A program made the position numbers and the translations under genes. The notes beneath the pieces are model-generated. The model was not told the origin of the DNA. It searched no databases and saw nothing but the letters and a program-made list of their open reading frames with translations. Below, piece by piece: positions 34,107-42,300 of a stretch of DNA of 61,103 bases; position 1 is the first letter of the stretch, and each line of letters opens with the position of its first letter. The DNA is from Verrucomicrobiales bacterium (GTDB lineage: Bacteria > Verrucomicrobiota > Verrucomicrobiia > Verrucomicrobiales > SLCJ01): the NCBI GenBank assembly GCA_024636835.1, contig JAGXGH010000143.1, forward strand, positions 1 to 61,103, in the 5' to 3' direction.

Positions 34107-35593
34107 TCGCCAATCTCAGCAACTCCCATCACACGTCGGGCATCGCCATCAGTAAGCTGATCAATCGGTCCCTGAAGCTGGATAATATAATCACTCGTAC
34201 CATTTTCAACCTCGGAAAATAACGAGGAGCGGACTTCACGAAGCTCACGGTTATTCTCAAAGACCTTGTCCTTCAAAGAGAGAGTCAAACTCCCGTCGGT
34301 GATCATTTTGGACTTTCCTTCGAAAGAAAACGCTCCTCTCAACTGTCCCACCAACGGGTCATAAAGCGTCATATCCGTGACTTCAAGATTTCCCATCGAC
34401 GTCTCAAAATCGATCACGGTCCGCTCGGAGGTAAAGTATCGGATTCCATCCGCGCCCAAGGCATCACCAAAGGCTCTAAATACAGACAACTCCGCATCGA
34501 TGTTACGTCCAATCTTCGCCAGCCATGGACGATCTCGACTCACACTACCCTCCGCTTCTGATCGCGAAGGCTCAGCCAGAAGTCGACCTTTGCTGATCAG
34601 CCCCTCTTTACGGTTCACCGATCCGGTGATCCTCACTTCAGCTCCAAACTCGCCAGAAAGGAACATTGCATTCTCCTCGGCGATGAAATCGCTAAAATGG
34701 AAATCGTCGATGCGCACGGCCAGATCGAACTCAGGATCATCACCGCAAGTGATCGTCCCGCTGATGCTAGCCTGGCCACCTGACGGCATCCGAAACTTGC
34801 CGACGACGACTCGAATCCCCGACGAATCGATCTCCAACACAAGCTTCTCAATATCCGCATTCTGAATCCAGTTCTGGGAAAAGCTTCCGTTCTCAATCTG
34901 CACCTTCCACACACCATCGCGTTTGGTAGCATCCAAATCACAGCCTATCAGCGATCCTGCCATCCACGCCTTGGCTCCCCATCGTACGTTGACATCGCGG
35001 ATGGTAACATGATTCAACGAACCGAGATCAAGCGCTGGACTCAACCAGCCATCCTTACCTTTTTTCTGCACTTCATCATCGTCACTCAATAGTTCCTGCC
35101 ATTCACGATCTGTAAACGCACCCGAACGAAGCTTCACATCCGCACCACGTCCCTCTATGGAACGAATTTGCCAATCACCACCCAGCACATCTAAAATCGT
35201 AAGCGGAAAGTTGAGCTGCTCGATCTCCAGCGTTGAGAAAAAATTGGATCGTCCGCCATCCATACTCAGGTCTCCCACCCGAGCCACACCACTGCTCCAT
35301 AGCACTGGCGACCCGTTTACTGCACGAGTGCCCAGACTTTCTGAAGCCGCTGAGTTAAGATCCATCGCGAACTCATCCGAGCCCACGCGTTTCTTGACCA
35401 ACATCAGGTAGCCAGCCACACCGGATCCCAAAACAACCAAAATAAACAAAATCGCCTTTGCCATAAAGCTAAGCAAACGCGAGCGATCCCCCGGGTGGCG
35501 GCCATATTTCAAACGATGCCAAAAGGATTGTTTCGCCATCCATCGGCGCATTTCCTCGTTATAGGTCGTCTTGTCTTGAGTTGGGTCAGGCAT
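34103..35593 (-). CDS. AsmA/TamB-like membrane-anchored protein
   Basis: 496 residues with a cytoplasmic basic N terminus, one membrane helix at about 45-66 (AKAILFILVVLGSGVAGYLM) and a long beta-rich exported part. The pattern of repeated beta strands with IEGRGADVKLR, VTIRDVNVRWG and LEVTDMTLYDPLVGQLRGAF resembles the AsmA superfamily, whose members bridge the inner and outer membranes for lipid transport. The similarity is by pattern rather than a precise motif. It is divergent from scpA and overlaps the glgC 3' end by 4 bases. Confidence 0.55.
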   Translation of the reverse strand: MPDPTQDKTTYNEEMRRWMAKQSFWHRLKYGRHPGDRSRLLSFMAKAILFILVVLGSGVAGYLMLVKKRVGSDEFAMDLNSAASESLGTRAVNGSPVLWSSGVARVGDLSMDGGRSNFFSTLEIEQLNFPLTILDVLGGDWQIRSIEGRGADVKLRSGAFTDREWQELLSDDDEVQKKGKDGWLSPALDLGSLNHVTIRDVNVRWGAKAWMAGSLIGCDLDATKRDGVWKVQIENGSFSQNWIQNADIEKLVLEIDSSGIRVVVGKFRMPSGGQASISGTITCGDDPEFDLAVRIDDFHFSDFIAEENAMFLSGEFGAEVRITGSVNRKEGLISKGRLLAEPSRSEAEGSVSRDRPWLAKIGRNIDAELSVFRAFGDALGADGIRYFTSERTVIDFETSMGNLEVTDMTLYDPLVGQLRGAFSFEGKSKMITDGSLTLSLKDKVFENNRELREVRSSLFSEVENGTSDYIIQLQGPIDQLTDGDARRVMGVAEIGD

Positions 35594-35726
35594 AGAAAAT
35601 GAGTGTCAGCACCGATCATTCGCAAATCATCCGAATGACGTCAACTGCGGACATTACAGAAGCGAATCAACATTTCAGACAAAATCCGCTGGAACATATC
35701 TCACTCACCGCCATAGTTCATTCCCT

Positions 35727-36458
35727 GTGGACGACGCATATAAAGTAAAACTCGAAATTTTCGAAGGCCCCTTGGACCTTCTACTCTACCTCATCAAAAA
35801 AGATGAAGTGGACGTCTACGATATTTCCATCGAACGTATCACCAAGCAGTATCTCGAATACGTTCAGGCATTTAAAATGCTCAACCTCGACCTGGCTTCG
35901 GAGTTCATGCTGATGGCGGCAACACTGATGTATATCAAGAGCCGTACACTGCTGCCGAAAAACGTCCAGCCTCCCGAAGACGAGGAGGACGAAGAAGATC
36001 CACGATGGGAACTGATCCGCCAGCTGATCGAATACAAAAAATTCAAGGACGCTGCGGGCTTTCTCTCGATCAAGGAACTCGAACAGTCGCAGTTTTTCGC
36101 CGCCCATCCCGAGCCTGCAAAACGCCCGGTGACCGAGCAGCCACAAGAAGTCGAGGTCAGTATCTTCGACCTCATCCGCGCATTCCGCAAAGTCCTCAAA
36201 CGCTTCGAAGACGAAAACACATTCGGCGAGATCCACGACGAACGTTTCACCGTTGGTGACAAAATCGACTTTCTCCTTCAATCCATCGTCGAGGGCGACT
36301 CGGTGCCCTTCGAAGATCTCTTCGCCGATGCCGCCAGCAGATCCGAAGTCATCGTCACCTTCCTCGCCATTCTCGAACTCATGAAAATGAATCAATTCAT
36401 GGTTCGCCAAATCGATCTACTCGGCGATATCGTCGTCATTAGACGCAAAATCGACTAG
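35727..36458 (+). CDS. scpA: Segregation and condensation protein A
   Basis: 243 residues of the bacterial kleisin. The N-terminal SMC-head-binding part has VKLEIFEGPLDLLLYLIKKD, then EVDVYDISIERITKQYLEYV and ASEFMLMAATLMYIKSRTLL. An acidic linker and the C-terminal winged helix (VTFLAILELMKMNQ) follow. ScpA bridges SMC heads and recruits ScpB in chromosome condensation. The start is GTG at 35727. It heads the scpA-scpB-pheA cluster, with scpB 30 bases downstream. Confidence 0.95.
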   Translation: MDDAYKVKLEIFEGPLDLLLYLIKKDEVDVYDISIERITKQYLEYVQAFKMLNLDLASEFMLMAATLMYIKSRTLLPKNVQPPEDEEDEEDPRWELIRQLIEYKKFKDAAGFLSIKELEQSQFFAAHPEPAKRPVTEQPQEVEVSIFDLIRAFRKVLKRFEDENTFGEIHDERFTVGDKIDFLLQSIVEGDSVPFEDLFADAASRSEVIVTFLAILELMKMNQFMVRQIDLLGDIVVIRRKID

Positions 36459-36488
36459 ACCCACGCTTTCCAACGCCCACTTTCCAAA

Positions 36489-37319
36489 ATGTCAGAGCCC
36501 AACGTTCAGCACGTGATCGAAGCCTTAATCCTCGCCAGCGAGTCACCACTCAGCAGCGATGGCATCATCGAAGCCGCCAAGCAAGCCTGCATCGATAAGC
36601 AGATCCATCTCGATCAACTCGCAGAGTCCGAAGCTGGCGACGGCGAAACCCCAGAACCTCAGGAACTTCCCGCGCTCTTCAAGGAGCTCGAGACGCTCAA
36701 CGTCGAACAAGTCATCGAAGCCATCACCACACTCAATGCGGAATACGAGTCCATGGGGCGTCCCACGATCATCCGTGAACGCCCGCGCGGCTGGCAGGTC
36801 ATGACCCGTCCCGAATACGCCGAGTTTGTCCAAGGACTATTTCCCGACCAACGTCCTTCCCGACTCAGTGGCCCCGCCTTGGAGACCATGGCGATTATCG
36901 CCTACCGCCAGCCCGTCACCAAAGGCGAAATCGAAGCCGTCCGTGGAGTTTCCGTCGACGGCATGGTGCAAAAACTGCTCGACCTCGAGTTCGTCAAAAT
37001 CGCCGGACGTGCCGAGCTTCCTGGCCGCCCCCTCCTCTACATCACTACTGAGAAGTTCCTCGAACACTTCAACGTAAAATCTGTCGAAGAACTACCCAAC
37101 GCAGCAGAACTCCGCCGCGCACCACTGCCTACCGCAGAAGAAGTGCACAAAGAAAAAGCCGAGGAAGAGGAATCCAAGGCCGAGGGTGAGTCGACTGAAC
37201 AAGGCGACGAACCGAATTCCAACACCGAGACAACCGAGCCAGACGCTCAGGAATCGCCGCAAGCCGAAGAGACGGCCGCCCCCAACGAAGACGAAGACAC
37301 CACCAAGTCCGACGACTAA
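36489..37319 (+). CDS. scpB: Segregation and condensation protein B
   Basis: 276 residues with two winged-helix domains (VIEALILASESPLSSDGIIE; RLSGPALETMAIIAYRQPVT, then KGEIEAVRGVSVDGMVQKLL) typical of ScpB. The last 60 residues are a highly acidic low-complexity tail (KAEEEESKAEGESTEQGDE) not found in model ScpB proteins. It partners ScpA and SMC. The preceding gene is scpA and pheA follows after 28 bases. Confidence 0.93.
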   Translation: MSEPNVQHVIEALILASESPLSSDGIIEAAKQACIDKQIHLDQLAESEAGDGETPEPQELPALFKELETLNVEQVIEAITTLNAEYESMGRPTIIRERPRGWQVMTRPEYAEFVQGLFPDQRPSRLSGPALETMAIIAYRQPVTKGEIEAVRGVSVDGMVQKLLDLEFVKIAGRAELPGRPLLYITTEKFLEHFNVKSVEELPNAAELRRAPLPTAEEVHKEKAEEEESKAEGESTEQGDEPNSNTETTEPDAQESPQAEETAAPNEDEDTTKSDD

Positions 37320-37347
37320 CTCTTCCGCACCTCAGACATAAGCCCCT

Positions 37348-38421
37348 ATGGAACTCAACGACGTCCGAAACCGCATCGATCACATCGACGGAGAACTCCT
37401 CCGCCTTCTCAACGAGCGTGCCGAACTCGTCCACGAAGTCGGCGAAATCAAAAGAGAACACGGGCTCGAGTTTTATGCCCCCGAGCGCGAAGAAGCGCTG
37501 CTGCGTAAACTCGTGCAACGCAGCGCCGATGCACAGGGCCGCCTCCCCGAGAAATCCATCCGCGCCATCTACCGAGAGATCATGTCCGCCGCCCTGGCGC
37601 TCGAGACCGATCTTCGTATCGCCTACCTGGGGCCCGCGGGCACATGGACACATCAGGCATCGATCAGTAAATTCGGCAACTCCGTCGAATACCTGCCGCA
37701 GACCAACTTCGCGGACGTTTTCGACACCGTCGCCCGTGGCAAAGCCAATTACGGCGTCGTTCCTATCGAAAATTCAACGGAAGGAGCCGTCTCGCACACT
37801 CTCGATCTCTTCGCCGACAGCCCGCTGAAAATCTGTGCACAAATCCTGTTATCGATTGAAAACAGCCTGCTCTCCAATATCCCGCGCGAGGAGATCAAAA
37901 AATTCTATTCCCACCCACAGGTCTTCGGCCAATGCCGCGACTGGATTCACAAAAACTTCCCCGACGCCGATCTCGTCGAAGTTTCCTCCACCACCCGCGC
38001 CGCCGAACTCGCCGTAGCCGACCCTCAAGGAGCCGCTCTCGGAGGACTGCTGGCCGCGGAACTCTACGGCCTCAAGGTGCTTGAGGAGTCGATACAGGAC
38101 TCCGCCACCAACACCACGCGCTTCCTCGTTCTCGGACGCGAAACCTGCCCCGCCACCGGAAACGATAGAACGTCGATCATGTTCTCCGTGAAGGATCGCC
38201 CGGGCTCGCTCTACGACGCCTTGAAACCCTTCAACCAGTTCAACATCAACATGTCGAAAATCGAATCCCGACCGTCCAAAAAACGCGACTGGGAATACTT
38301 CTTCTTCGTCGACGTCCTCGGCCATTGCAGCGACCCAAAACTCGTCACCGCCATCGAAGAACTCGAAACCCATTGCTCGTTCATCAAAATCCTCGGCTCG
38401 TATCCGAATATGGAAGGATGA
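37348..38421 (+). CDS. pheA: Bifunctional chorismate mutase/prephenate dehydratase
   Basis: 357 residues. The AroQ chorismate mutase domain (1-90) has LNDVRNRIDHIDGELLRLLN and ERAELVHEVGEIK. The prephenate dehydratase domain (about 90-270) has AYLGPAGTWTHQA, VPIENSTEGAVSHTLDLF and the catalytic TRFLVLG segment. The ACT domain (about 277-355) has MFSVKDRPGSLYDALKPF and KIESRPSKKRDWEYFFFVD, the phenylalanine-binding ESRP motif. It makes phenylpyruvate for phenylalanine synthesis and is probably feedback-inhibited by phenylalanine. It follows scpB on the same strand. Confidence 0.95.
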   Translation: MELNDVRNRIDHIDGELLRLLNERAELVHEVGEIKREHGLEFYAPEREEALLRKLVQRSADAQGRLPEKSIRAIYREIMSAALALETDLRIAYLGPAGTWTHQASISKFGNSVEYLPQTNFADVFDTVARGKANYGVVPIENSTEGAVSHTLDLFADSPLKICAQILLSIENSLLSNIPREEIKKFYSHPQVFGQCRDWIHKNFPDADLVEVSSTTRAAELAVADPQGAALGGLLAAELYGLKVLEESIQDSATNTTRFLVLGRETCPATGNDRTSIMFSVKDRPGSLYDALKPFNQFNINMSKIESRPSKKRDWEYFFFVDVLGHCSDPKLVTAIEELETHCSFIKILGSYPNMEG

Positions 38422-38434
38422 TTTTCTTCCTAAG

Positions 38435-38836
38435 ATGGCCAGCCCGAAAGATGAAGATGAAGATGAAGATGAAGATGAAGATGAAGATGAAGATGACGTA
38501 AATCCCTATCAAACGGGTAACTCACCGCTTATCGTCGAAACGGATGATACAGAGGCAGCCAAACCCACAAAGTTCATTGATACGATTGGAGCGTTTCTTC
38601 TGTGGCTGCTCGGCTGTGAAGTCATCTACAATCTGACTATAGGTGAAGCCAAGTTCCTCGGATTCTTCCTCACATTCTTTATCTCTCTGCTGCCGAGTCT
38701 CGCTTTTCTCGCTCTACGCTATAGGGCAAGCCCCCCATTTAACGGAAAACGATTTGGCTGGCGGCTCAGTTTTTTGATCGTCTTCGCCGCATCCCTGGTT
38801 TTGATGCAGGTTCTTATCGCGCTGATCTATCACTGA
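38435..38836 (+). CDS. Small membrane protein with an (Asp-Glu)n N terminus encoded by a GATGAA microsatellite
   Basis: 133 residues. After MASPK the sequence alternates D-E for about 14 residues, encoded by seven exact GATGAA hexamers (38450-38491). Such a tract can expand or contract by slippage without changing frame. Three membrane helices follow (FLLWLLGCEVIYNL; FFLTFFISLLPSLAFLAL; LSFLIVFAASLVLMQVLIAL). Function unknown. It starts 14 bases after pheA, so it may be the last gene of the scpA-pheA transcript. A REP-like hairpin lies 25 bases after its stop. Confidence 0.65.
   Translation: MASPKDEDEDEDEDEDEDEDDVNPYQTGNSPLIVETDDTEAAKPTKFIDTIGAFLLWLLGCEVIYNLTIGEAKFLGFFLTFFISLLPSLAFLALRYRASPPFNGKRFGWRLSFLIVFAASLVLMQVLIALIYH
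38450..38497 (+). repeat. Coding hexanucleotide microsatellite (GATGAA)7
   Basis: Seven perfect GATGAA units then GATGAC, at the 5' end of the membrane protein gene. Confidence 0.9.
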
Positions 38837-38861
38837 GCACCCCAGGGCGCAGCCCAAAAAT

Positions 38862-38884
38862 GTAGGTTAGACGTGTCGGCTAAC
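38862..38884 (+). repeat. REP-like hairpin, copy F
   Basis: GTAG, arm GTTAG, core ACGTGTCGG, arm CTAAC. The G-to-A and C-to-T changes relative to copy D keep the stem paired. Confidence 0.8.
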
Positions 38885-39073
38885 ACCTTATCCTCGGCAC
38901 AGCCGCACTTATAGCATCTTCACAGTTATACTGATCAAATGGTATTCCACACCACCATCAGTCACTCAATAAAGGCCACCGCTAAAGAAAAACAGCACAA
39001 CCCGAGCTTCATACCCTTCACTCCTTTCATGCTCAATCTGCCCCCTTTTCTTTCCCTCTTTGCGGCCAAACCA

Positions 39074-39460
39074 TCAATGCGGTGAATTCCGCAGAAAATC
39101 CGCGACCTGCGCAAAAAACTTCCCCATCACAACCCCTTCCTCTTGCGGAATCGCCACCTCACGCATCGACTCTCCCATCAGCGTGAGCCACTGATCGCGC
39201 TCAAGCACGCCAATGACAAATGGAGCATGCCGCATGCGAAGACGTGGATGACCGCGTGTCTCCAAATATTCGGCACTCCCTCCTAACCGCATGATCAGAA
39301 AATCAGCGAGCCGTTTCTCCGACCCCTCCATGTCGTCCTTGGGATACATTCGTGACAAAATCGGATCCACCTTCACCCGCGTGTAAAACGCCGCACAAAG
39401 TTCACGCAGTTTTTCTTCTCCCAGTTTCTCGGCAAGGTCATCTATCGTTAATTCGCTCAT
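39074..39460 (-). CDS. Truncated haemoglobin, group II-like
   Basis: 128 residues of the 2-over-2 globin fold. Key positions are AAFYTRV (B9/B10 Phe-Tyr), then RGHPRLRMRHAPFVIG with the proximal His in RHAPF, and RDQWLTLM with the G8 Trp typical of group II. These proteins bind O2 or NO and often serve in oxygen scavenging or NO and peroxide defence. It stands alone, convergent to the small membrane protein gene, with 235 bases to the divergent SLC13 gene. Confidence 0.88.
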   Translation of the reverse strand: MSELTIDDLAEKLGEEKLRELCAAFYTRVKVDPILSRMYPKDDMEGSEKRLADFLIMRLGGSAEYLETRGHPRLRMRHAPFVIGVLERDQWLTLMGESMREVAIPQEEGVVMGKFFAQVADFLRNSPH

Positions 39461-39694
39461 CAGTTTTCACCATTACCCGCAAGCCTGAATATTGCCAGCG
39501 TTCCTATCCCGTCAGCTGAATTTCCTCGGATTACTAGGTAATTTTTAGTACCGTAAGTCCTTCCACATCAAGCCTGCGGCTTAAACAAAAGAAAACAGGG
39601 TGAGAACCTTCACAATTTCCCTCTTGATGAGTGTGCAGCATACGCACATGGTTGCGCGTCGGAGTTCACTGCTTCGTTATTTCCCATCCATCTC

Positions 39695-41497
39695 ATGTCC
39701 TTCACTCCTGAACAGCTCATCGTCATCGGCGTTGTTGTCGCGTGCACCGTTCTGTTCATTAAGGAATGGATCCCCACCGAACTCACTGCGATGGGTGGAG
39801 CTGCGGTGCTTCTCGCCTGCGGCATCCTCGATGTCGATGCCTTTTCCGCGGGATTTTCCAACCCAGCACCGCTGACGATCGCTTGTCTCTTTATTGTCAG
39901 TGTTTCCCTGGAACGCACTGGCTTAATCGACTCGCTCGGTGAGAAATTCCTCCACCTCGCCAAAGGCAGTGAAACGCGTGCCTTGTTCATGATCCTCACA
40001 TTTCCACTAATCATCTCGGCAGTGATGAACAACACACCAGTGGTTGTCGTGATGATGCCGGTGCTCCTCGCCTTCTGCCGCTCCACTGGATCAAAACCAT
40101 CCAAGCTGCTCATCCCATTATCCTACGCCACCATTCTGGGCGGCACCTGTTCGATGATAGGAACATCCACCAACCTCGTGGTCGACGGCATGGCGCGAAA
40201 CCTTGGTGTCGAAGGGTTCAGTCTATTCTCCATTACACCATTGGGAATCATCTACTCGATCACGGGATTTCTTTACATGTGGTTCTTCGGTCGCCACCTC
40301 CTGCCATCGCGCGAAACACTCAGCTCTCTGCTCACACCGGAGATGCGCCGTGAGTTCCTCGTCCAGGTTCAGGTCGGCGACGAATCACCACTCGTCGGAC
40401 GCGAACTCACCGACCTTCTGCGCTCCGAGCTCAAAGGGATGAACATCCTCGAAATTAGACGCCGCGGGGTGAACGTCTTACTACCGCTTCCCGACGTCGA
40501 ACTCCAAGCGAACGACCGTCTCGTGCTACGCACCGGGCGCACCGGCATTCAGAAACTTCGCGACACCTCTGGCACCGACCTCGGTTGGGGAGCTGATCTA
40601 GGATTGAACCCATTGGAACAACGCGAAGCCCTTCTGATTGAAGGCATGGTCGGACCCGATTCCGATCTCGCTGGTCGCACGCTCCCCGAACTCTCCTTTC
40701 GTCAGCGCTTCAACTCCATCATCCTCGCCATCCACCGCAAGGGAACCAACATCACCAACAAGCTCGAAACCCAACCGCTTCAGTTCGGTGATACTCTACT
40801 CGTCGAAGGCACCCGCGAGGGGATCAACCGACTCATGGCAGAGCGTGGATTCGTTTCACTTTCAGAGCCAAAGGAGCAACCCTTCCGCCGCAACAAAGCA
40901 CCCATCGCCATCATCGCGATGCTCATCTTTATCGTTCTCGGCGCTCTCGATGTCGCACCTACCCTGACGCTCGCTTTCATTGCGGCATTAGTCGTGGTGA
41001 TCGGCGGATGTGTCGCTCCGCGCGATGCCTACGAAGCTATTGAGTGGCGTATCATTTTCCTCATCATCGGTATGCTCGGCGTAGGCAGCGCCCTAGAATC
41101 CACCGGTGCAGCAAAGACGATTTCCAAAGGTATGATGTCCTCCATTGATGGACTAGGTCTCTCACCAACCGCTAAGCCATATATAATGCTCGCTGGACTC
41201 TATCTGTTGGCTTCAATCTTCACCGAACTCGTCAGTAATAACGCGGTCGGTGTACTCTTAACGCCGATTGCCTACTCGCTTGCGATTGCAGGCGAATACA
41301 GTCCCATTCCCTTTGTCGTTGCCGTCATGTTCGGTGCCAGCGCTTCGTTCACCACACCCATTGGTTATCAAACCAACACCTACGTCTACGGTGCAGGCGG
41401 CTATCGATTCAGCGACTTCATCAAGGTTGGTCTCCCGCTAAACCTCCTCCTTTGGGTTGTCGCCAGCATTACCATTCCACTGTTCTGGGATTTTTAG
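39695..41497 (+). CDS. SLC13-family (DASS/CitMHS) sodium-coupled permease with RCK_C domains
   Basis: 600 residues with membrane helices at both ends (LIVIGVVVACTVLFIKEWIP; LILIGMLG-type and LLLWVVASITIP) and two cytoplasmic RCK_C/TrkA-C modules between (about 215-290 and 305-385; VLLPLPDVELQANDRLVLR and GDTLLVEGTREGI). The signatures MNNTPVVVVMMPVL and TSTNLVVDG, then ELVSNNAVGVLLTPIA and ASASFTTPIGYQTN, are those of SLC13 and ArsB-like permeases. Substrates in the family are dicarboxylates or sulfate. Fragments of its 3' region recur after the first two Gfo/Idh genes. Confidence 0.88.
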   Translation: MSFTPEQLIVIGVVVACTVLFIKEWIPTELTAMGGAAVLLACGILDVDAFSAGFSNPAPLTIACLFIVSVSLERTGLIDSLGEKFLHLAKGSETRALFMILTFPLIISAVMNNTPVVVVMMPVLLAFCRSTGSKPSKLLIPLSYATILGGTCSMIGTSTNLVVDGMARNLGVEGFSLFSITPLGIIYSITGFLYMWFFGRHLLPSRETLSSLLTPEMRREFLVQVQVGDESPLVGRELTDLLRSELKGMNILEIRRRGVNVLLPLPDVELQANDRLVLRTGRTGIQKLRDTSGTDLGWGADLGLNPLEQREALLIEGMVGPDSDLAGRTLPELSFRQRFNSIILAIHRKGTNITNKLETQPLQFGDTLLVEGTREGINRLMAERGFVSLSEPKEQPFRRNKAPIAIIAMLIFIVLGALDVAPTLTLAFIAALVVVIGGCVAPRDAYEAIEWRIIFLIIGMLGVGSALESTGAAKTISKGMMSSIDGLGLSPTAKPYIMLAGLYLLASIFTELVSNNAVGVLLTPIAYSLAIAGEYSPIPFVVAVMFGASASFTTPIGYQTNTYVYGAGGYRFSDFIKVGLPLNLLLWVVASITIPLFWDF

Positions 41498-41580
41498 CCC
41501 CGCCCATTTCTTTGATCACCGGCGTCACCACCTCGTAATCGCCGATGTATTTTTCAGAGGATTTTGTATTCACTGAAGAC

Positions 41581-42066
41581 ATGTATCAATTCCATCAAGT
41601 CGATTTCTCGAACAGTGCCCATGGCAAGGCGCTGGTCACTCTGCTCGACGAATATGCATCCGAGACCGCAGGGGGTGGGTCACCTCTCAGCGACGACGTC
41701 AAATCACGGCTGCCAAACGCGCTTCGTGATCGCACGGATTACCACGGAATCCTTGTTTTTGCCGGTGACACACCAGTCGGACTTATCAACGCTTTTGAGG
41801 CATTTTCGACCTTCTCTTGTGCGCCCATTCTAAATATCCATGACGTGGTCGTTACCGCCAGCCATCGCCGCAAAGGCATCACAAGGAAGATGTTTAGCGA
41901 GATCGAGTCTATCGCACTCTCGCTCGGATGCTGCAAACTCACCCTCGAAGTGCTGAGCAACAATGAACCTGCCAAGGCAGCCTACCACTCGTTAGGCTAC
42001 ACCCCTTACCAGCTCGATCCATCTCAAGGACAAGCGATCTTCTGGGAAAAAACGCTCAAATCCTGA
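41581..42066 (+). CDS. GNAT-family N-acetyltransferase
   Basis: 161 residues with the acetyl-CoA-binding core VVVTASHRRKGITRKMFSEI (R/Q-x-x-G-x-G/A type) and the closing strand LEVLSNNEPAKAAYHSLGY. Substrate unknown. ATG 41581 is preferred because the domain begins YQFHQVDFSN. An in-frame ATG at 41545 would add 12 residues with no clear ribosome-binding site at either. It follows the SLC13 gene by about 80 bases. Confidence 0.83.
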   Translation: MYQFHQVDFSNSAHGKALVTLLDEYASETAGGGSPLSDDVKSRLPNALRDRTDYHGILVFAGDTPVGLINAFEAFSTFSCAPILNIHDVVVTASHRRKGITRKMFSEIESIALSLGCCKLTLEVLSNNEPAKAAYHSLGYTPYQLDPSQGQAIFWEKTLKS

Positions 42067-42269
42067 GCGCGTGAGCTATTTCCCTGTCACAGAGGTTGCG
42101 AATGGAACCATGCCTTTGGGCCACGCACATGTGGCTCACTATCTAGCAACTCTTCTCCACTCACGTCAGCTCAATGCGGCGTTTTGGTATCATTTAGCGA
42201 GTTTGGATCAACTATTGATAAATTTCAACCTACTAAGGAAAGGAAGTTGCCGCGTTCACCGTGATAATA

Positions 42270-42283
42270 TTCAGTATACTGAA
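42270..42283. promoter_or_regulatory. Perfect 14-bp palindrome before the first Gfo/Idh gene
   Basis: TTCAGTATACTGAA lies 17 bases upstream of the ATG at 42301, within an AT-rich promoter-like stretch (TTGATAAATT at about 42219, GATAATATT at about 42263). This is a plausible operator for a dimeric repressor. Confidence 0.45.
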
Positions 42284-42300
42284 CCTTGAACCAATACACC

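Noticed and set aside
42071..42289. 72-codon frame before the first Gfo/Idh gene
   Set aside because: It runs across the promoter-like region and the 14-bp palindrome; its composition is unlike protein.
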